The position numbers and the translations under genes were made by a program. A DNA stretch of 64,000 bases from NCBI GenBank assembly GCA_030374805.1, contig JARGSG010000133.1, forward strand, positions 56,520 through 120,519, written 5' to 3'. Under the pieces are notes generated by a model that was given only the letters and a program-made list of their open reading frames with translations, had not been told where the DNA came from and made no database searches. The DNA is from Gracilaria gracilis (lineage: Eukaryota > Rhodophyta > Florideophyceae > Gracilariales > Gracilariaceae). This document shows positions 1-11,350 of this stretch, in pieces; position 1 is the stretch's first letter; each line of letters starts with the position of its first letter.

Positions 1-453
1 GCACCGTCTGTTTTCTGCAAAACTACAAACACTGCGCTCCCAGTTGCTCCATGCGTTTGCCGTCACACGTCGTCCCTCCTTGTTTTCCTACTGCCTTAAA
101 AGGCTATGGAAAGCTTTGATGATGATATCTTCCGAATCTGTCATTTCTTTTGGCAGACCACACAAAAAGGCTTTTATTGGCCTTTTGGCCCACAACCAGT
201 CTAATTCCTGTTTGCATGACAAGCAAATACCTCAAACAATCGTGCCTACCACACGATGAGCATGCTCTTGTGCGTATGCAATCGAGAACGTTGATACCCA
301 GCTCCCACCAAACAGTATCCAGCTTTCAATTACAGCTGCCTCTCGCATACGCTCCATGTCTTCAACAAGATCCCATGTCGTATTTTCTTCAGCACAGGCG
401 AGTGGTTGTCACTTTCCACATCCTCTTTGACCAAACAGGACAAATTATGTATG
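1..453. other. window edge, no gene resolved
   Basis: Short overlapping plus-strand ORFs here show no motif and no recognisable family. The stretch may hold the 3' end of the minus-strand gene that starts at 1041, because a plausible splice acceptor lies at its upper edge. Nothing else is supported. Confidence 0.3.
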
Positions 454-1041
454 CTAAAATTCACGGGGAGGCTTAGAACCAGATTTATTGTACTTCATAA
501 GGACACGTAACTTAAGAAACGCAGAGAAGGAAAAACTGATACAGATTGAATATAGCACAATGCTTACCTCTTGGAAAAAAAATACCACGGTGTGCAGAAA
601 CGGTGCCGCCCCCAGGTCCGCCGTGTACAAAGCAGATTGCTCGTCCGTTGCGATTTCTTCAGACCTCGTAGTATACTTTATAGGTCTCTGAAACTTGTAG
701 GTAGTCCTTGTGAAACGGCTGAATGCGTGAATATAATGGTCGCCTTGAGACAGACGGATTTTGGTTCTGAACACGATTTCCAAAAAGTGCTGGCCATTGT
801 ACACAAACTGGTTTTGGATTGCAAAATATTTCGCAATGTGATCCACTTCCCAAAGATCTTGCGGCAAGCGGAACGAAGTGGACGAAATGTAAGCGTCGAG
901 GGAGACGCAGTGAAGTTGTGGAGCACAAAGCCTAGCATGTTCACCAGATTTATTCGGAACGGCTTCCAACGTGTTGTCTTGTCTTATTGCAGCATAACCT
1001 ACAGAGGCAGGTGAATCGACGATTCCTAATAGAACTAGCAT
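454..1041 (-). CDS. hypothetical protein, possible last intron
   Basis: This is a 195-codon ORF of unknown function. Residues 1 to about 150 have ordinary globular composition, while the last 45 are hydrophobic and basic and look like translated intron. On the minus strand a good donor (AG then GTAAGC, first base at 567) sits where the globular part ends, and a TTTAG acceptor lies at 454-456. Splicing there would end the protein two codons later. The splice model is inference. I recognise no domain, and the opposite strand carries comparable open frames, so the coding call is weak. Confidence 0.3.
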   Translation of the reverse strand: MLVLLGIVDSPASVGYAAIRQDNTLEAVPNKSGEHARLCAPQLHCVSLDAYISSTSFRLPQDLWEVDHIAKYFAIQNQFVYNGQHFLEIVFRTKIRLSQGDHYIHAFSRFTRTTYKFQRPIKYTTRSEEIATDEQSALYTADLGAAPFLHTVVFFFQEVSIVLYSICISFSFSAFLKLRVLMKYNKSGSKPPREF

Positions 1042-1663
1042 CCGTGCAAATTCAATATTTTCTGCGCAGTGAATTAGGAAGGAGTTTGGTTTCGCAGATG
1101 ATGCATCTCATCCCGTTTTCCCATCTATAGATACCGTTGGTAGATCCTGATGGCATCTAGGACACCACCTTTTGGTATTCGAGAATGCAAACCTTGAGGA
1201 AAAGGTCAGCCCTCTTACCCTTCGACCTCCGTACAATATGAGCTACACAAGTATTGAAACAATGCTCCTGTGTCAGGATGTGAAGTCAGAGGCGAAGAAT
1301 CGCAACCTTGATTCTTTTCCATTACTTGAAAGACAATGTTCGTCCGTTGGTTGTGCCTCTCTAATTATTCACTAGAAATGAAGTCAAATTGTCCAAAAAG
1401 CTGTCAGTGATAATGTAAATTAGGTGGCACCGGTTTATTCAACTACTTTTAGTGTTTACGAGAGCACTTTTTGCTCTCTACTCTCTACATCAACGCCAAG
1501 CTAAGGAGGACAAGGCTTACCGCCAAGTTTTCCAACGTCTCACAATGCATTCGCTCTAAGAAACGCATCTGCAGTATGGATATGTTTAAATACAAGAACA
1601 CGTCAATCTGCATATGAATGCATATGAGTCAGAGAGTGAAAGTTACCAGTTGCTGTCAACTGT
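1042..1663. other. intergenic, nothing recognised
   Basis: AT-richer DNA with one short plus-strand ORF (1172-1375) that has no motif. I see no RNA gene or repeat. Confidence 0.3.
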
Positions 1664-2844
1664 TTAAGATTTGAAGTTGAATCGTTTTTTTTGTAGTTTG
1701 GGAATACGATATGCGTATAGGGGATGCGGAGGGAACCATTGTTCCCATGCGACGGGAATTGGCAGTTCAATGGCAATTGGTTCAGCACTGTCGGTTTCCA
1801 ATGAGTCCATGCGGTTTGGTGGTGATGCTGAAGGAGATTCAGAGATTAACACAGTTGTGCCCGGTGCTTCCGACATCATTTCCATTACATCAGAATGCAC
1901 CACCAAATCCCTCTTGCTCACTGACGGTGACAGCGACGCAGTAGGGAGAGAGGATGCTGTCGGAGCCACTTATTATGGTGCAACAGCGATTGGGAGTTGG
2001 CTTGCAATCGGGGTAAGTGCGCTCATATCCATATCCAACGATTCCGATGGCCTTGTTAACGATGTAGACGGCATCTCAGACATGAGCCCAGTTGTGCTCG
2101 GTTCATCTGGACTCGCTTCCACCACATCTGACGGCGTCACCAAATCACTTTTACTTGCGAAGGGCTTCGCAGAGACACTCAACGCAGTATCCGTAATGTT
2201 CATTGTCCCACTCATAGAAATGTCCACACTCGGAATAGAAGAAGGCACATCCGTGTCATCCACCGGAATCACCGAAAACACAACAGTGTCGCTGTGGCAT
2301 AGCTTGCTTCTTGTGATATTGTATCCATTGCATTCTGTCCATTTGACGGTTCAGTCATTGTCTCGTCTTTCCTACTCACCAAAGGTGAAGATGCCGGACT
2401 GGATGAAATCAATGTAACAGCTGTAGCCGACGCTCTCGGTGATACGAGTGTACTCGCACTCGGCATAAGAGTGCTCATACCCACCGAGTCAGTCGGGATT
2501 CCCGACAACACAAATGGTGTCTCTGAGAATAACAAAGTCGCACTCGGCGCTTCTGATATCATTTCCATTACATGCGAAGGCGCAACCAAATCTGGCTCAT
2601 TCGGAAACGGCGACGGGTTCGGAGCGGAGGATAGCAACAGAACCGTTGTACCCGATAGGCTGGCAATCGGACCTCGGCTCGCGCTCGGAGTATTCGATTC
2701 CGATGGGTTCATCGAAGTTTCGATTGATGCCCTTACGCTCGGCGTCCGCGCGTGTACAAGCGCCACGACTCGCAGAAACAACAAGCCGACGCGCATGGTG
2801 ACAAACGTACTCGATGCAAGCAAGCAGCGTTGACATTTGTACAC
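1664..2844 (-). pseudogene. Ser/Pro/Thr-rich tandem-repeat protein, probably secreted, broken
   Basis: Three minus-strand ORFs (2844-2269, 2281-1973, 1969-1664) carry diverged copies of one unit. Each has a D-L-V-x-x-S-[DH]-V core near 2592, 2146 and 1909, followed by a Glu-Ala-Pro or Asp-Glu-Pro step, a Ser/Thr/Pro-rich stretch and an Ile/Leu-Pro segment. From an internal Met (residue 17) the first ORF begins with a basic residue and a long Leu/Val run, as in a signal peptide. A frame change separates the first and second ORFs, and two adjacent TAA codons (about 1970-1975) separate the second and third. The composition suggests a cell-surface or cell-wall protein, but no family is recognised. 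A spliced gene is an alternative to a pseudogene. Confidence 0.45.
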
Positions 2845-2891
2845 CTAAGCCGGAGTACGGATGACAGGGCACCCTTGTGCTTTGCTTTATT

Positions 2892-3671
2892 CTACAATTT
2901 GTTCTCCTTATCCCATTGCGCCTGCGTTGGAACGAAACGAGATTTGCAACCCCTTCGGGTAAGCGCTTCAACTTGAGAAAGTGCTGTAAAAGGCTTTCGT
3001 TCCCTGGATAGTAAGGTATATCTTAAGTGTTCGAGAAATATGCTGGTACAAAAGTTGTTGTGAGTTGCACTTTGTGAATCCCTTCGCTTCCATAGATTGA
3101 TGAGATGGAGATATTGCCTTTTAGTATCCAGCCCGAACTTTCTGTTCTGCGATTCTAGGCAGAAAATGGACTCATTCCGAATCACGCAGCGAAACAGAAT
3201 AAGCCCTTTGAATGCGTCATCATTTTGGAACCCACAGCTTAGCTGTACATCTTCAACGAAGTTCATCAAGTCCTTCACGGACCTTGCATACCTTTCCGAA
3301 TCACGTCCCAATTGCTTGTCATGTAGCCATGTAGCAAACACAATCCCGGCAGTCACAGGATTTTGGCGGTATTCCCCAGTCCCAACTAAAGATGAAGTTA
3401 ACATTGCTCGGTAGAGAGCGTATTCCGTTTCCCAGCTTATGGCTTCAGCATCCGGCACCATGCGTTTCTTCTTCTCATCTAACGTGCTTTTTGAATTATC
3501 CGCCATATGTATTCCCATTGCAGAAACGATGTAGAGAGTTCTACGAAAAGGAGACAAAATGGTTTCTCTTGCAAGTGGGTTTTTGGTTGTAGTGAAGAAA
3601 GATTTTGATGCCAAGGACCATTTTATTTGCAACACAATAGCTCCAACGACTTGAGCAGCATTGATGTTCAA
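2892..3671 (-). CDS. hypothetical protein (259 aa)
   Basis: An uninterrupted ORF in the same orientation as the repeat protein next to it. The first 50 residues are rich in Ser, Thr, Arg, Ile and Val with few acids, which could be an organelle presequence, or could be untranslated if the second Met (about residue 52) is the true start. The body has mixed composition with helix-like segments and a basic C-terminus. I recognise no motif and cannot assign a function. A start at the first Met or near residue 52 is equally defensible. Confidence 0.4.
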   Translation of the reverse strand: MNINAAQVVGAIVLQIKWSLASKSFFTTTKNPLARETILSPFRRTLYIVSAMGIHMADNSKSTLDEKKKRMVPDAEAISWETEYALYRAMLTSSLVGTGEYRQNPVTAGIVFATWLHDKQLGRDSERYARSVKDLMNFVEDVQLSCGFQNDDAFKGLILFRCVIRNESIFCLESQNRKFGLDTKRQYLHLINLWKRRDSQSATHNNFCTSIFLEHLRYTLLSRERKPFTALSQVEALTRRGCKSRFVPTQAQWDKENKL

Positions 3672-4668
3672 CCGTACTTCTGTTTTTGTTCCTACCCTAA
3701 ACTCTACTACGCATGTGATCGTTCAGTTTGCAATTTGGCTTGTAGTCCAGACGTCGACGTTTTAACGACAGTCTGAGCGGATTCGTACAAGAGACGTTGG
3801 CATGTGGCATTGGCTTTCTCGTGCACTGACTAACGTACGAAAGCCATGTGGTCGCGTTCAAGCACTAGGAATTGCCCCGGCTCGAGACGTGTCTACGGAA
3901 GCCGTCAGTCCCCCCGCGCACGCGTGGTGGGGGTCCTCTGCGGTCAGGCTGTGTCGTGCACAGAGCGTGCGACGCTCGGCTGCTTTTGAGCAGCGCCAAG
4001 CCGCTCGCGTGGAGAGACGAGCGTTTGAGCGGAGATGGCGCTTTCGAATTGACAGCCCTCGCTGGCTCACATTAGTGTGACGGGTCAGCGCGTAGCAGGC
4101 AGCTACGCGTTCTCCTGGTTCTTTTAGAGTTACTTTCTTGTAACTCTATTCCATGAGACTCTCGATACGGAATGCAGAGTTGCAAAGAATGCAAATATAG
4201 ATCGCACGAATCTTCAACCCCTTCGTTGGGACAATCCAGGAGAATGCTCCTTGCAGTACGAAAGACTTGGTCCAATCGGTGACAGAAGACTTGATTGCAT
4301 TCGAAGAAGCCCCTCACAGGGGCCGTGATTGGCATCTAGCTTGCCCATCTAAACGTTTTAGTTCTTCTTCATCAGGATCGTCAATCTCTACTGCTTCCAT
4401 GCTTTGTGCTAAATTGGCGTCAGACGTACCATGCTCACTAGTTGCCATTTGTTGTCTTTGCTTCTGCTTAAGCGTAGGTGACAGGCAAGTGGGAGAGCGC
4501 TAGATACCGAGCACTCAATTGGTCTGGGGCGGAGAGGGATCGTGGTGGTTGAGGAATGTGCGGCAGTAAATTGGGAGAGGAGAAGGTGAGAGAGATGAAG
4601 GCGACGGGACTCGGATGGTGTAAAGTTACATAGGAGAGCGAGGGCGCGGCGCTGAGGACTGCGCGCTA
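3672..4668. other. intergenic, no gene recognised
   Basis: Short ORFs on both strands only. A GC-rich patch at about 3880-4070 opens frames in both directions, which is a composition effect. No RNA gene, terminal repeat or promoter stands out. Confidence 0.3.
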
Positions 4669-4692
4669 TGCTAACTTGCGGCGACGCATGGC

Positions 4693-5094
4693 TTGCTGCG
4701 TGTGCTCAACGCGGTGGTTGTGCACGTGTCGGACGCGCGCTGTGGCCACGCGCTGCGCGTCGCGCTTCGAAGCGCCTTCCTCGCTTGCAGCACCACGGCG
4801 CCGGCGCAGCGCCCGCCGCCATCTCCGTCGCCGCTTAGCGCGGCCGCGCACTCCGAACATGCCGATTGTGTGCGCTTCGCGTATCTGGTGGGCATTCTGG
4901 ACGAGTTCTACGCGCAGGCCATACGGTTGCCGCTGGTGGACGATCTGTTATTTGCGCATGACATATGGACATATCCATCGTCGCAAAAGATGCGCATGGC
5001 GCCGTTCGCCACAGCCAGTCAATGCGCGCGATGGGGGCATGGGGCAGCATTGCGACGCGTGGCGAATGCGCGTACCGTATGTACGGGGACGTGA
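4693..5094 (+). CDS. GC-rich coding-like ORF, unknown
   Basis: A frame starting at a non-ATG codon gives 133 residues with a Pro/Ser linker around residues 35-50 and a hydrophobic/acidic body. Third positions are almost all G or C, like the TRIC and sulfotransferase genes near 50 and 62 kb and unlike neighbouring genes. An overlapping plus frame (4965-5228) stays open beyond the stop and may hold the continuation after a one-base shift. The nearest ATG upstream (4669) is in another frame. No family recognised. Confidence 0.25.
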   Translation: MLRVLNAVVVHVSDARCGHALRVALRSAFLACSTTAPAQRPPPSPSPLSAAAHSEHADCVRFAYLVGILDEFYAQAIRLPLVDDLLFAHDIWTYPSSQKMRMAPFATASQCARWGHGAALRRVANARTVCTGT

Positions 5095-5228
5095 TGGTGG
5101 CAGCGGCAGCGGCAGCGCGCATCGCCAACGAATCGGCCTCCAATGAACACGTGCACACTTTATTTTCTCCGCCCTGCTCACGGCCGTCGTCCGCGCCATC
5201 CACATCGGTAATAATTAGCTACACGTAG

Positions 5229-5748
5229 CTAGCTATAGGATATACTTCATCCAACCATCTCTTCATTACACCAGTGGTGCACGAACGTAAACCGTTCCCA
5301 TCCCTTCCTGTCGTCCCCTCAACACCCACGTAAAGTTACTTTGTACCGCAAAAATTAGAATCGCACTTCCGCCTCATCTGCTGTAATGGTAGCCTGAAAC
5401 AACTTTGAGAGAATATTCACATAATACAATGTAATAAAAAAGTAGCTCCAGCCTCTTGTCAAACTCTCACACAACATCATCTGATTTGATGGTTTCGAAC
5501 AAAACCAATATTATATATAGTGAAAGTTGAATAACTAGTCCGTTCCCAGCTTATCAGAAAAGCATGCGCCTCTGATGGCGACTGAACAATACTTGCGAAC
5601 AGAAGCATCGCATTACATTCTAGTTCTGGCAACCTGTTCTTCAAAACACCAAATCTAGAGTAGGGAGACATATATTAATCAGAGTTACCAAACTGTTCAA
5701 AGTTCAAGTAGACCAACTGGACTTCAGCTATGTACACAAGCACATAAT
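5229..5748. other. intergenic, nothing recognised
   Basis: AT-rich spacer upstream of the PRP8 relic. A 64-codon minus ORF (5671-5477) has no supporting motif. Confidence 0.3.
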
Positions 5749-7400
5749 ATGTTGAATCTTCTCAAATCTCGCAAGGGTCTATCTTATCTTCATCTTGACT
5801 ATAACTTTAACTTGAAACCAATCAAGACGCTTACTACCAAGGAGCGTAACAAGTCGAGGTTGGGTAGCAGTTTCCATCTTGTTCGCGAAATCTTACCACT
5901 CACGAAACTCGTTGTTGATTCTCATGTTCAGTATAGATTAGGGAACGCGCATGCTTTCCAACAAGCCGATGGTTTGCAATACACATTCAATCATGTTGGG
6001 CAGCTCACCGGAAGGTGTACATACAAGTACAAGCTCATGAAGCAAATACGGAGGTGCAAGGACATAAAACATGCGATATACCAACGCTTCAATGCAGATC
6101 CTGGCTGTGGGGTTTGGGCTCCATCCTGGCGTATATATGGCTGTTCTTCATGCGAGTAATTATTCCTTTGCTGCAGAGATGGCTCGGAAGTCTTCTCGCG
6201 TCGCAGTTTGAAGGCAGAAACACCCGTGGGGTTGCGAAGACAGTTACAAAACGACGTGTTGAATCTCATTTTGATCTAGAACTACGTGCTCAGGTTATGA
6301 ACGATATTCTAGAGATGATGCCCCCGGGAATTCGAAATACAAAGACAAAACCATTGTTCAACACCTATCGGAGGCTTGGAGATGCTGGAAGAGCAACACG
6401 CCATGGAAAGTTCCAGGACTTCCGAAACCTGTAGAGAATATAATCATGCGACATGTTAAATCCAGAGCTGATTGGTGGACTAATGTTGCTCACTTCAATA
6501 GAGAACGGATTTTTAGGGGAGCGACAGTAGATAAGACAATCGTTAAAAAAGAATCGGGGTCGAATGGCACGGTTATGGTTAAAGGCCGAGCAAGAACGCC
6601 AACAGAATTATCTGAAGGACGGGCCGTATATTTCGATCGAAGAAGGCGTTAAGATGCATCGTGCAATGGTTCACTGGCTTGAAAGTCGTCGCTTTGCTCC
6701 AATTCCATTCCCTCCGTTATCCTACAAGCATGACACAAAGCTACTGATTCTGGCTTTGGAACAACTGAAAGAGCAATACGCCACCCAGAGCCGTCTAGAT
6801 GCTTCTCAGCGAGAAGAACTTGGCGTAATAGAGCTTGCCTATGATAATCCTCATGAGACGCTGAGCCGCATTAAACGACATCTACTAACTCAGCGTGCAT
6901 TCAAAGAGACGAAAATGGATTTCATGGACAACTATGACCACATAATTCCTGTTCACTACGTGGACCCTATCGAGAAGATAACTGACTGCATACGGATCAA
7001 TACCTGTGGTACGAAGCTGATAAGCGCCGGCTGTTCCCAAATTGGGTCAAACCAGCTGACTCGGAACCCCCGCCACTTCTCGTTTACAAATGGGCTCCTG
7101 GCATAAACAATCTTCATGAAATTTGGGAAACGAAACATGGAGGAACTGTTGTTGTGTACTTGCTTCTGAATAGGATGCTTCGTCTTGTTATGGATCACAA
7201 CTTAGCCGGCTACATCACTGCAAAGAACAATGTGAATGTTTCGTTCAAGGATATGTCTCACACGAATTCGTATGGTTTGATCCGTGGTTTGCAGTTTTCT
7301 TCGTTTATCATGCAATATCATGGCCTGATGTTGGATCTTCTCGTTCTTGGACTTCAGCGATCAACGGAGCTTGGCTTGCTGGACCGCCCACGGAGGATTA
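5749..7400 (+). pseudogene. PRP8: PRP8 splicing-factor relic, internal part only
   Basis: PRP8 is the central scaffold of the U5 snRNP. The product matches the N-terminal and reverse-transcriptase-like part of PRP8 in order: a segment with [13 protein letters not shown], then [73 protein letters not shown], and finally [19 protein letters not shown] plus a DLLVLGLQ block. These lie in at least five successive reading-frame segments (roughly 5749-6110, 6090-6350, 6350-6560, 6564-6990, 7154-7365), so several single-base shifts have accumulated. The protein's start and the entire C-terminal half (linker, endonuclease-like, RNase H-like and Jab1/MPN domains) are absent. The relic ends where the RNase H ORF begins, in the same frame as that ORF. 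A functional PRP8 must exist elsewhere in the genome. Confidence 0.9.
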
Positions 7401-8415
7401 TTTGGCAAGTAAATGTGTTTTACAGCTCAAAGAGAGGGAATCACTACCACAAGAAGTCGGCATTCTCTGGCTTTCTGCTGTCGAATTCGCCTACGCACTG
7501 CGCTCTAAAGACGATAATCCCGAGGAGCAGCGTCAAGCGACATTGAAGCTCCCCCAAACGCTTCCGCAGGGAGATTGTCACATCTGGTGTGATGGCTCGG
7601 TCGGCCAGAGTAAAGGAAATGACGACGACTGGAAGAAAAGAGCTGCCGTGCAGTGGGAGGACGGCTGGTTCGCAGGGACGCTATACTACCGTGAAACGTC
7701 ATCTGTAGATGAGGTTTGTGAATCAGAGTTCTTTGAAGAACTTGGGAGGCATCCATCCTTGTGGATCAAGTACGATGATGGCTTTGAAATTGCGTACGAA
7801 CAAAGCTCAGATCATGCTTCAGTGATGGACAAAGATGGCGACATTCACCCAATCCGATTTCTACCGCAATGTTCTGTTGCAGCGGGAGCATACGAAATAT
7901 ACTGGAAGTCAAGGCCAGATACAGAAGAAGGGATCGTCGCAGCTGGAGTGAATGTATGCTCTTACACAGCCGAGATGCGGGCCATGATAGCGGCCATCAG
8001 AAGAGTGCACGCTCGGGTGAATGGAATAGTTCGCGTGTTCACAGATTCTTATGCCTTGGTAGAAGCCTTGCAAGGAAATCTCCGCAAACAATGTTCTACT
8101 TTACAGCGTCTGGCTTTAGAGCTACGCGAACTCAGTTCAAGGTGCACGGTGTTTGTCTGCTGGGTTCCTGGGCACTGCGGGTTTATACAGAACGAACGCG
8201 TTGATGAATTGGCCAAATCAGGTCTAGCCCTTCCTCTTCAGATTCGGTTCGAAGTCCCAGTAGACTTATCTGACATTAAGGCGCTACTGAAGACCACGAA
8301 AAGCACAAAGAGTATTGCACAGGCTGCCTTACGTCAATTGCAAACGACTTTTGAGAGAATAGCGTACGCAGAACCGAAAACAGTGCGCTCTCTTCGGCCC
8401 TGTCCCACCATATGA
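7372..8415 (+). CDS. RNase H-domain protein of retroelement type
   Basis: RNase H cleaves RNA in RNA-DNA hybrids and is typically carried by non-LTR and LTR retroelements. All expected catalytic positions are visible: Asp in IWCDGSV (about residue 62 counting from 7402), Glu in YTAEMRA, Asp in [12 protein letters not shown], and the C-terminal WVPGHCG followed by NERVDELA with its His and Asp. Between the first Asp and the Glu lies an extra segment of about 90 residues with [12 protein letters not shown] and [12 protein letters not shown], a pattern resembling Tudor/Agenet-type barrels. No reverse transcriptase precedes it. Upstream the frame reads straight into the end of the PRP8 relic (AGPP then EDYL). 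The last 80 bases overlap, tail to tail, the minus-strand ORF that ends at 8334. Confidence 0.75.
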   Translation, partial: WLAGPPTEDYLASKCVLQLKERESLPQEVGILWLSAVEFAYALRSKDDNPEEQRQATLKLPQTLPQGDCHIWCDGSVGQSKGNDDDWKKRAAVQWEDGWFAGTLYYRETSSVDEVCESEFFEELGRHPSLWIKYDDGFEIAYEQSSDHASVMDKDGDIHPIRFLPQCSVAAGAYEIYWKSRPDTEEGIVAAGVNVCSYTAEMRAMIAAIRRVHARVNGIVRVFTDSYALVEALQGNLRKQCSTLQRLALELRELSSRCTVFVCWVPGHCGFIQNERVDELAKSGLALPLQIRFEVPVDLSDIKALLKTTKSTKSIAQAALRQLQTTFERIAYAEPKTVRSLRPCPTI

Positions 8416-10361
8416 GCTATGAGCCTTCTTCTTCCATCGCCTCGTTTACTTACAACTCTCGTCGAAATCTCCTCCTCGGAACAACCATCCGTCGGCTTCA
8501 ACAGCACTTCCAGGTGAGCAGGGAGAGTGCTGTCCACAACAACAAATGTCACCCCTCCATCTGCTTTCGATATCTGTCGCAACAGAATACCATCCAGCGG
8601 CACAGCCACATCTGCTTCAAGTATCTCTCTCACATCCTTGTCACATGACCTAATCCTTTCGATTGTCTTCAGATAGCAAGCGCGATCTGCCGAACTCTCA
8701 GTGCACCAAACACCCACAACGCATTCCAAAGCAAGCACTTCACGAATAACCCACGACTTGTCCATAGGCCCTGTGCAACTGCGGTACACCGTGTCGATCA
8801 AACCGCCTACAGATAGCTTTTCGTTTTCGTCGCCGCCTTGCCGTATCAAGCATTTCTTCAGCTGCACCCCAAGTCTCCCCGAGCTTAACTTCAATAGATC
8901 CCCGGTACCCTCCTTGTTCGCTCGAATGATTTCTTCAACCAACTCTTCATTCTGAGCATTTGTCCATAACACACATGCAACCAGAACACTTACTGCAGAT
9001 GTCAGATCCGCTTCAGCCCCCACCTGCAATCGCGTATATTTGATGTTGAGCAACTCTTCAAGCTTAGGTACTACAACCACAACCTTGTACAGCGGTAGGT
9101 AGAATCCCTTTTCGCGTGCACTGTCGAATTCCTGCGGCACGTCCTGACGCAATCGTGAATATGTCAGCTCTTTCGCTCTTTCGCACGTCAGTAGCTTTCC
9201 TTTTGCGATCCGGTCGAGCCACATCGAGCCTGATATATTGCTCACCCCACGCTTTTTTGATCCTCTTCTGTATTTCGTCTGCACGTCACCTACGCTGCGG
9301 CTCATTGCACACATCAAGTCATGTTCTATATCATGCATGGCACCAGTCGGAAATAGGCTCGCAAACCCAACTTCGCCACTTCCGTGCTGGTTCCCAGCCG
9401 GTGTCGCAGCGCCGCTAACTTCGTTGAGCGACTTCAGTACGTTGAGTGCACCATCTCTGCGCGAGTACAAGTAGTCAGGGGTATCGCACTCTTCCCTAGC
9501 CTCCGCCAAAGTTAGTCAGGTCCGAATTGGCGCTTGAGACGTTCGTTGAGAAAACTGCTCAGCCGCTATACTCAGCGCCCTCGACATATTAGTCAGCCAT
9601 CTCCTCAACTGGATGAGATTGGAAAACCTATACCTATCCTTCAGCAATCCGGCGTATGTCGCAACATTGACCCCTTTCCGACGGTCTATTTGGGCCATGT
9701 CCTCCCGTTTGGAGCAAGCCTGTAATAACGTTATGGTAACAGCTTCGATGTCTAAAACTCCATGTGAATTGAAACAGTCGGCAGCTACGGTGGCCAAAGC
9801 AGAGATGAACATATTCTCAGGCGCCGGTATGCCTTCTGGTTGACAGGTAGCTTGTACTCCTGTACAATTGGTCCTCACGACCTGCGCAACTCCGCTTTTG
9901 TGTTCATAATATGCAAGGATCTCATGACTTCCTAACTGGAGACCGAGAAGTTTTCGCTTTGACTCCAAGGCGTCGGTCGTGTCGAGTGTCGAATTGTGGT
10001 ACATGTCAGGAATAGCGGAATACGTTCTTTGAGCAGTAAAAAGACCGGGGTGTCTCGATCCCAGCTGGGATATGTATGAAAGTGCGTGTGTGGGTTCATG
10101 TCCTGAAACTGGGCTACTTGCCCGACGTATAGACTCGACAAGCTCCTCTTCATCATCGTCAACGCAAGCGCGCAAAAGCATGTGAAGGTTTCCTTCGGAA
10201 CCTGTGAGCTCATCGCATTCGGCCATCGCATCTCCTAGTCGAGCCTCTGGGCCGAAACGAGCGTTGGCAAACCGGTCCAATTCGCCACCAAGAAGGAACC
10301 ATTCTTTGAAGTACGTTCTGGCTTTCGAGACACCAACCTCAGGGGTATCGAGTTCGTTCAA
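8334..10361 (-). CDS. long unknown ORF split by one in-frame TGA
   Basis: Two ORFs (10361-9516, 281 aa; 9509-8334, 391 aa) share one frame, separated only by a TGA at 9516-9518. Read through, they make about 675 residues. The sequence is acidic to neutral, helix-rich, without membrane segments or a signal peptide, and I recognise no motif. It shows none of the frame decay seen in the PRP8 relic beside it, which suggests constraint or recent arrival. Possibilities are an endogenised capsid-like protein of a double-stranded RNA virus, a mobile-element protein, or a host gene with one nonsense mutation. None is proven. No SECIS-like structure was identified by eye. Confidence 0.5.
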
Positions 10362-10373
10362 TATAGATTACAC

Positions 10374-10735
10374 CTCTAGATCAGATAAACAATCGAGCCT
10401 GGGTACGGCGATGTTGGCCCTCTCGCCGTCACCCGGATACATGTTGCGTAAGTTGTATGTACCTGCGCTCGTCGCAGATACCCATCCTTACACCGTCCAC
10501 GACCCTAGTGGCTCTTACGAGTTTCCTTTCCAGCTCTCGCTGATTGCGGGAAAATCTTTCTCCCATCTGAGGTTCCTCGTTCGATAACGCCGGTCACAAG
10601 GCCGATCAACTCATTTACCACCATATTGTCTTCGGCGGGGGTGTTTATGACCAGTTGTGCGAATCAAATAGTATCGACTTCGTGCCGGTTGGGTTTGACG
10701 TGCACGGCGCTATGGGAGCGTCTACCATGCTCTAA
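10374..10735 (+). other. coding-like fragments, origin unknown
   Basis: Two short plus-strand open stretches (to 10587 and from about 10590 to 10735) have protein-like composition. The second carries FGGGVYDQL and a DVHGAMGAST-type segment reminiscent of the tail of retroelement reverse transcriptases, but too short to assign. It ends at TAA just before an AT-rich palindromic run (about 10737-10760). Confidence 0.25.
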
Positions 10736-10872
10736 GTTAAATTAATTACCTAATTAATCCTGAGAATGGAACGCACGATTCTGCAGATCACAGCAGTGGC
10801 TGTCAACCGCCGCCAACTGCGTAGTACGGCGGCCCACGCGGCGTTATTTGCCTAGCGCCGATCGCGTAAAAA

Positions 10873-10932
10873 CATTGATAACGCGCCTTAGGCGCGGTCT
10901 AAACAAGCGTGAATGATCGCGTGAACGCCTAT
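10873..10932 (+). repeat. left copy of a 14-kb-spaced inverted block
   Basis: The stretch holds TTGATAAC, then a near-palindrome GCGCCTTAGGCGC, then GTCTAAACAAGCGTGAA and CGCGTGAACGC. The reverse complement of 25000-25062 contains the same elements in the same order and spacing: TTGATAAC, AAGGCGC, GTCTAAACAAGCGTGAA, CGCGTGAACGC. No target duplication is visible at its outer edge. It could be a terminal or sub-terminal repeat of a large element, or a shared regulatory block. Confidence 0.55.
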
Positions 10933-11350
10933 CTACGGCCATTGATTGGCTTAGACGGCTTGGGGCATCAACGCCCGTGAACGCCCCGACGCAATTTCTT
11001 AAAAGCCCCGGAGCTATAAGCAGAACCCCTACGCAAACTAGATTGTTGCACTTGGACACTTGCTCACCAATCATTTCAAATGAAAGAAAGGTCTCCGCCC
11101 CGCGGACCTTGATGCGTTTTACGGTTAACCATGTGCATTGTAGACTACTGCGCACCTGATTTGGACACCGATTATACTCTCCTTATACTCTCCTCCCGAA
11201 GTCCTTGCGTTCCCCCATCCACCAGCACCGCCTGACTGCGGCTTTCGATCGCTTTACTGCACCCTAGCTGCATCTCTTGAACCCTACCCCGCATCCTCAT
11301 TCCTGGTTCCCCTCTTTTCCGTCTTTCCATCTTCAAACCACCGCAACTCC

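Noticed and set aside
7402-8415. The RNase H being PRP8's own RNase H-like domain
   Set aside because: PRP8's domain lies far downstream in that protein and lacks these canonical active-site motifs; this one is of retroelement type.
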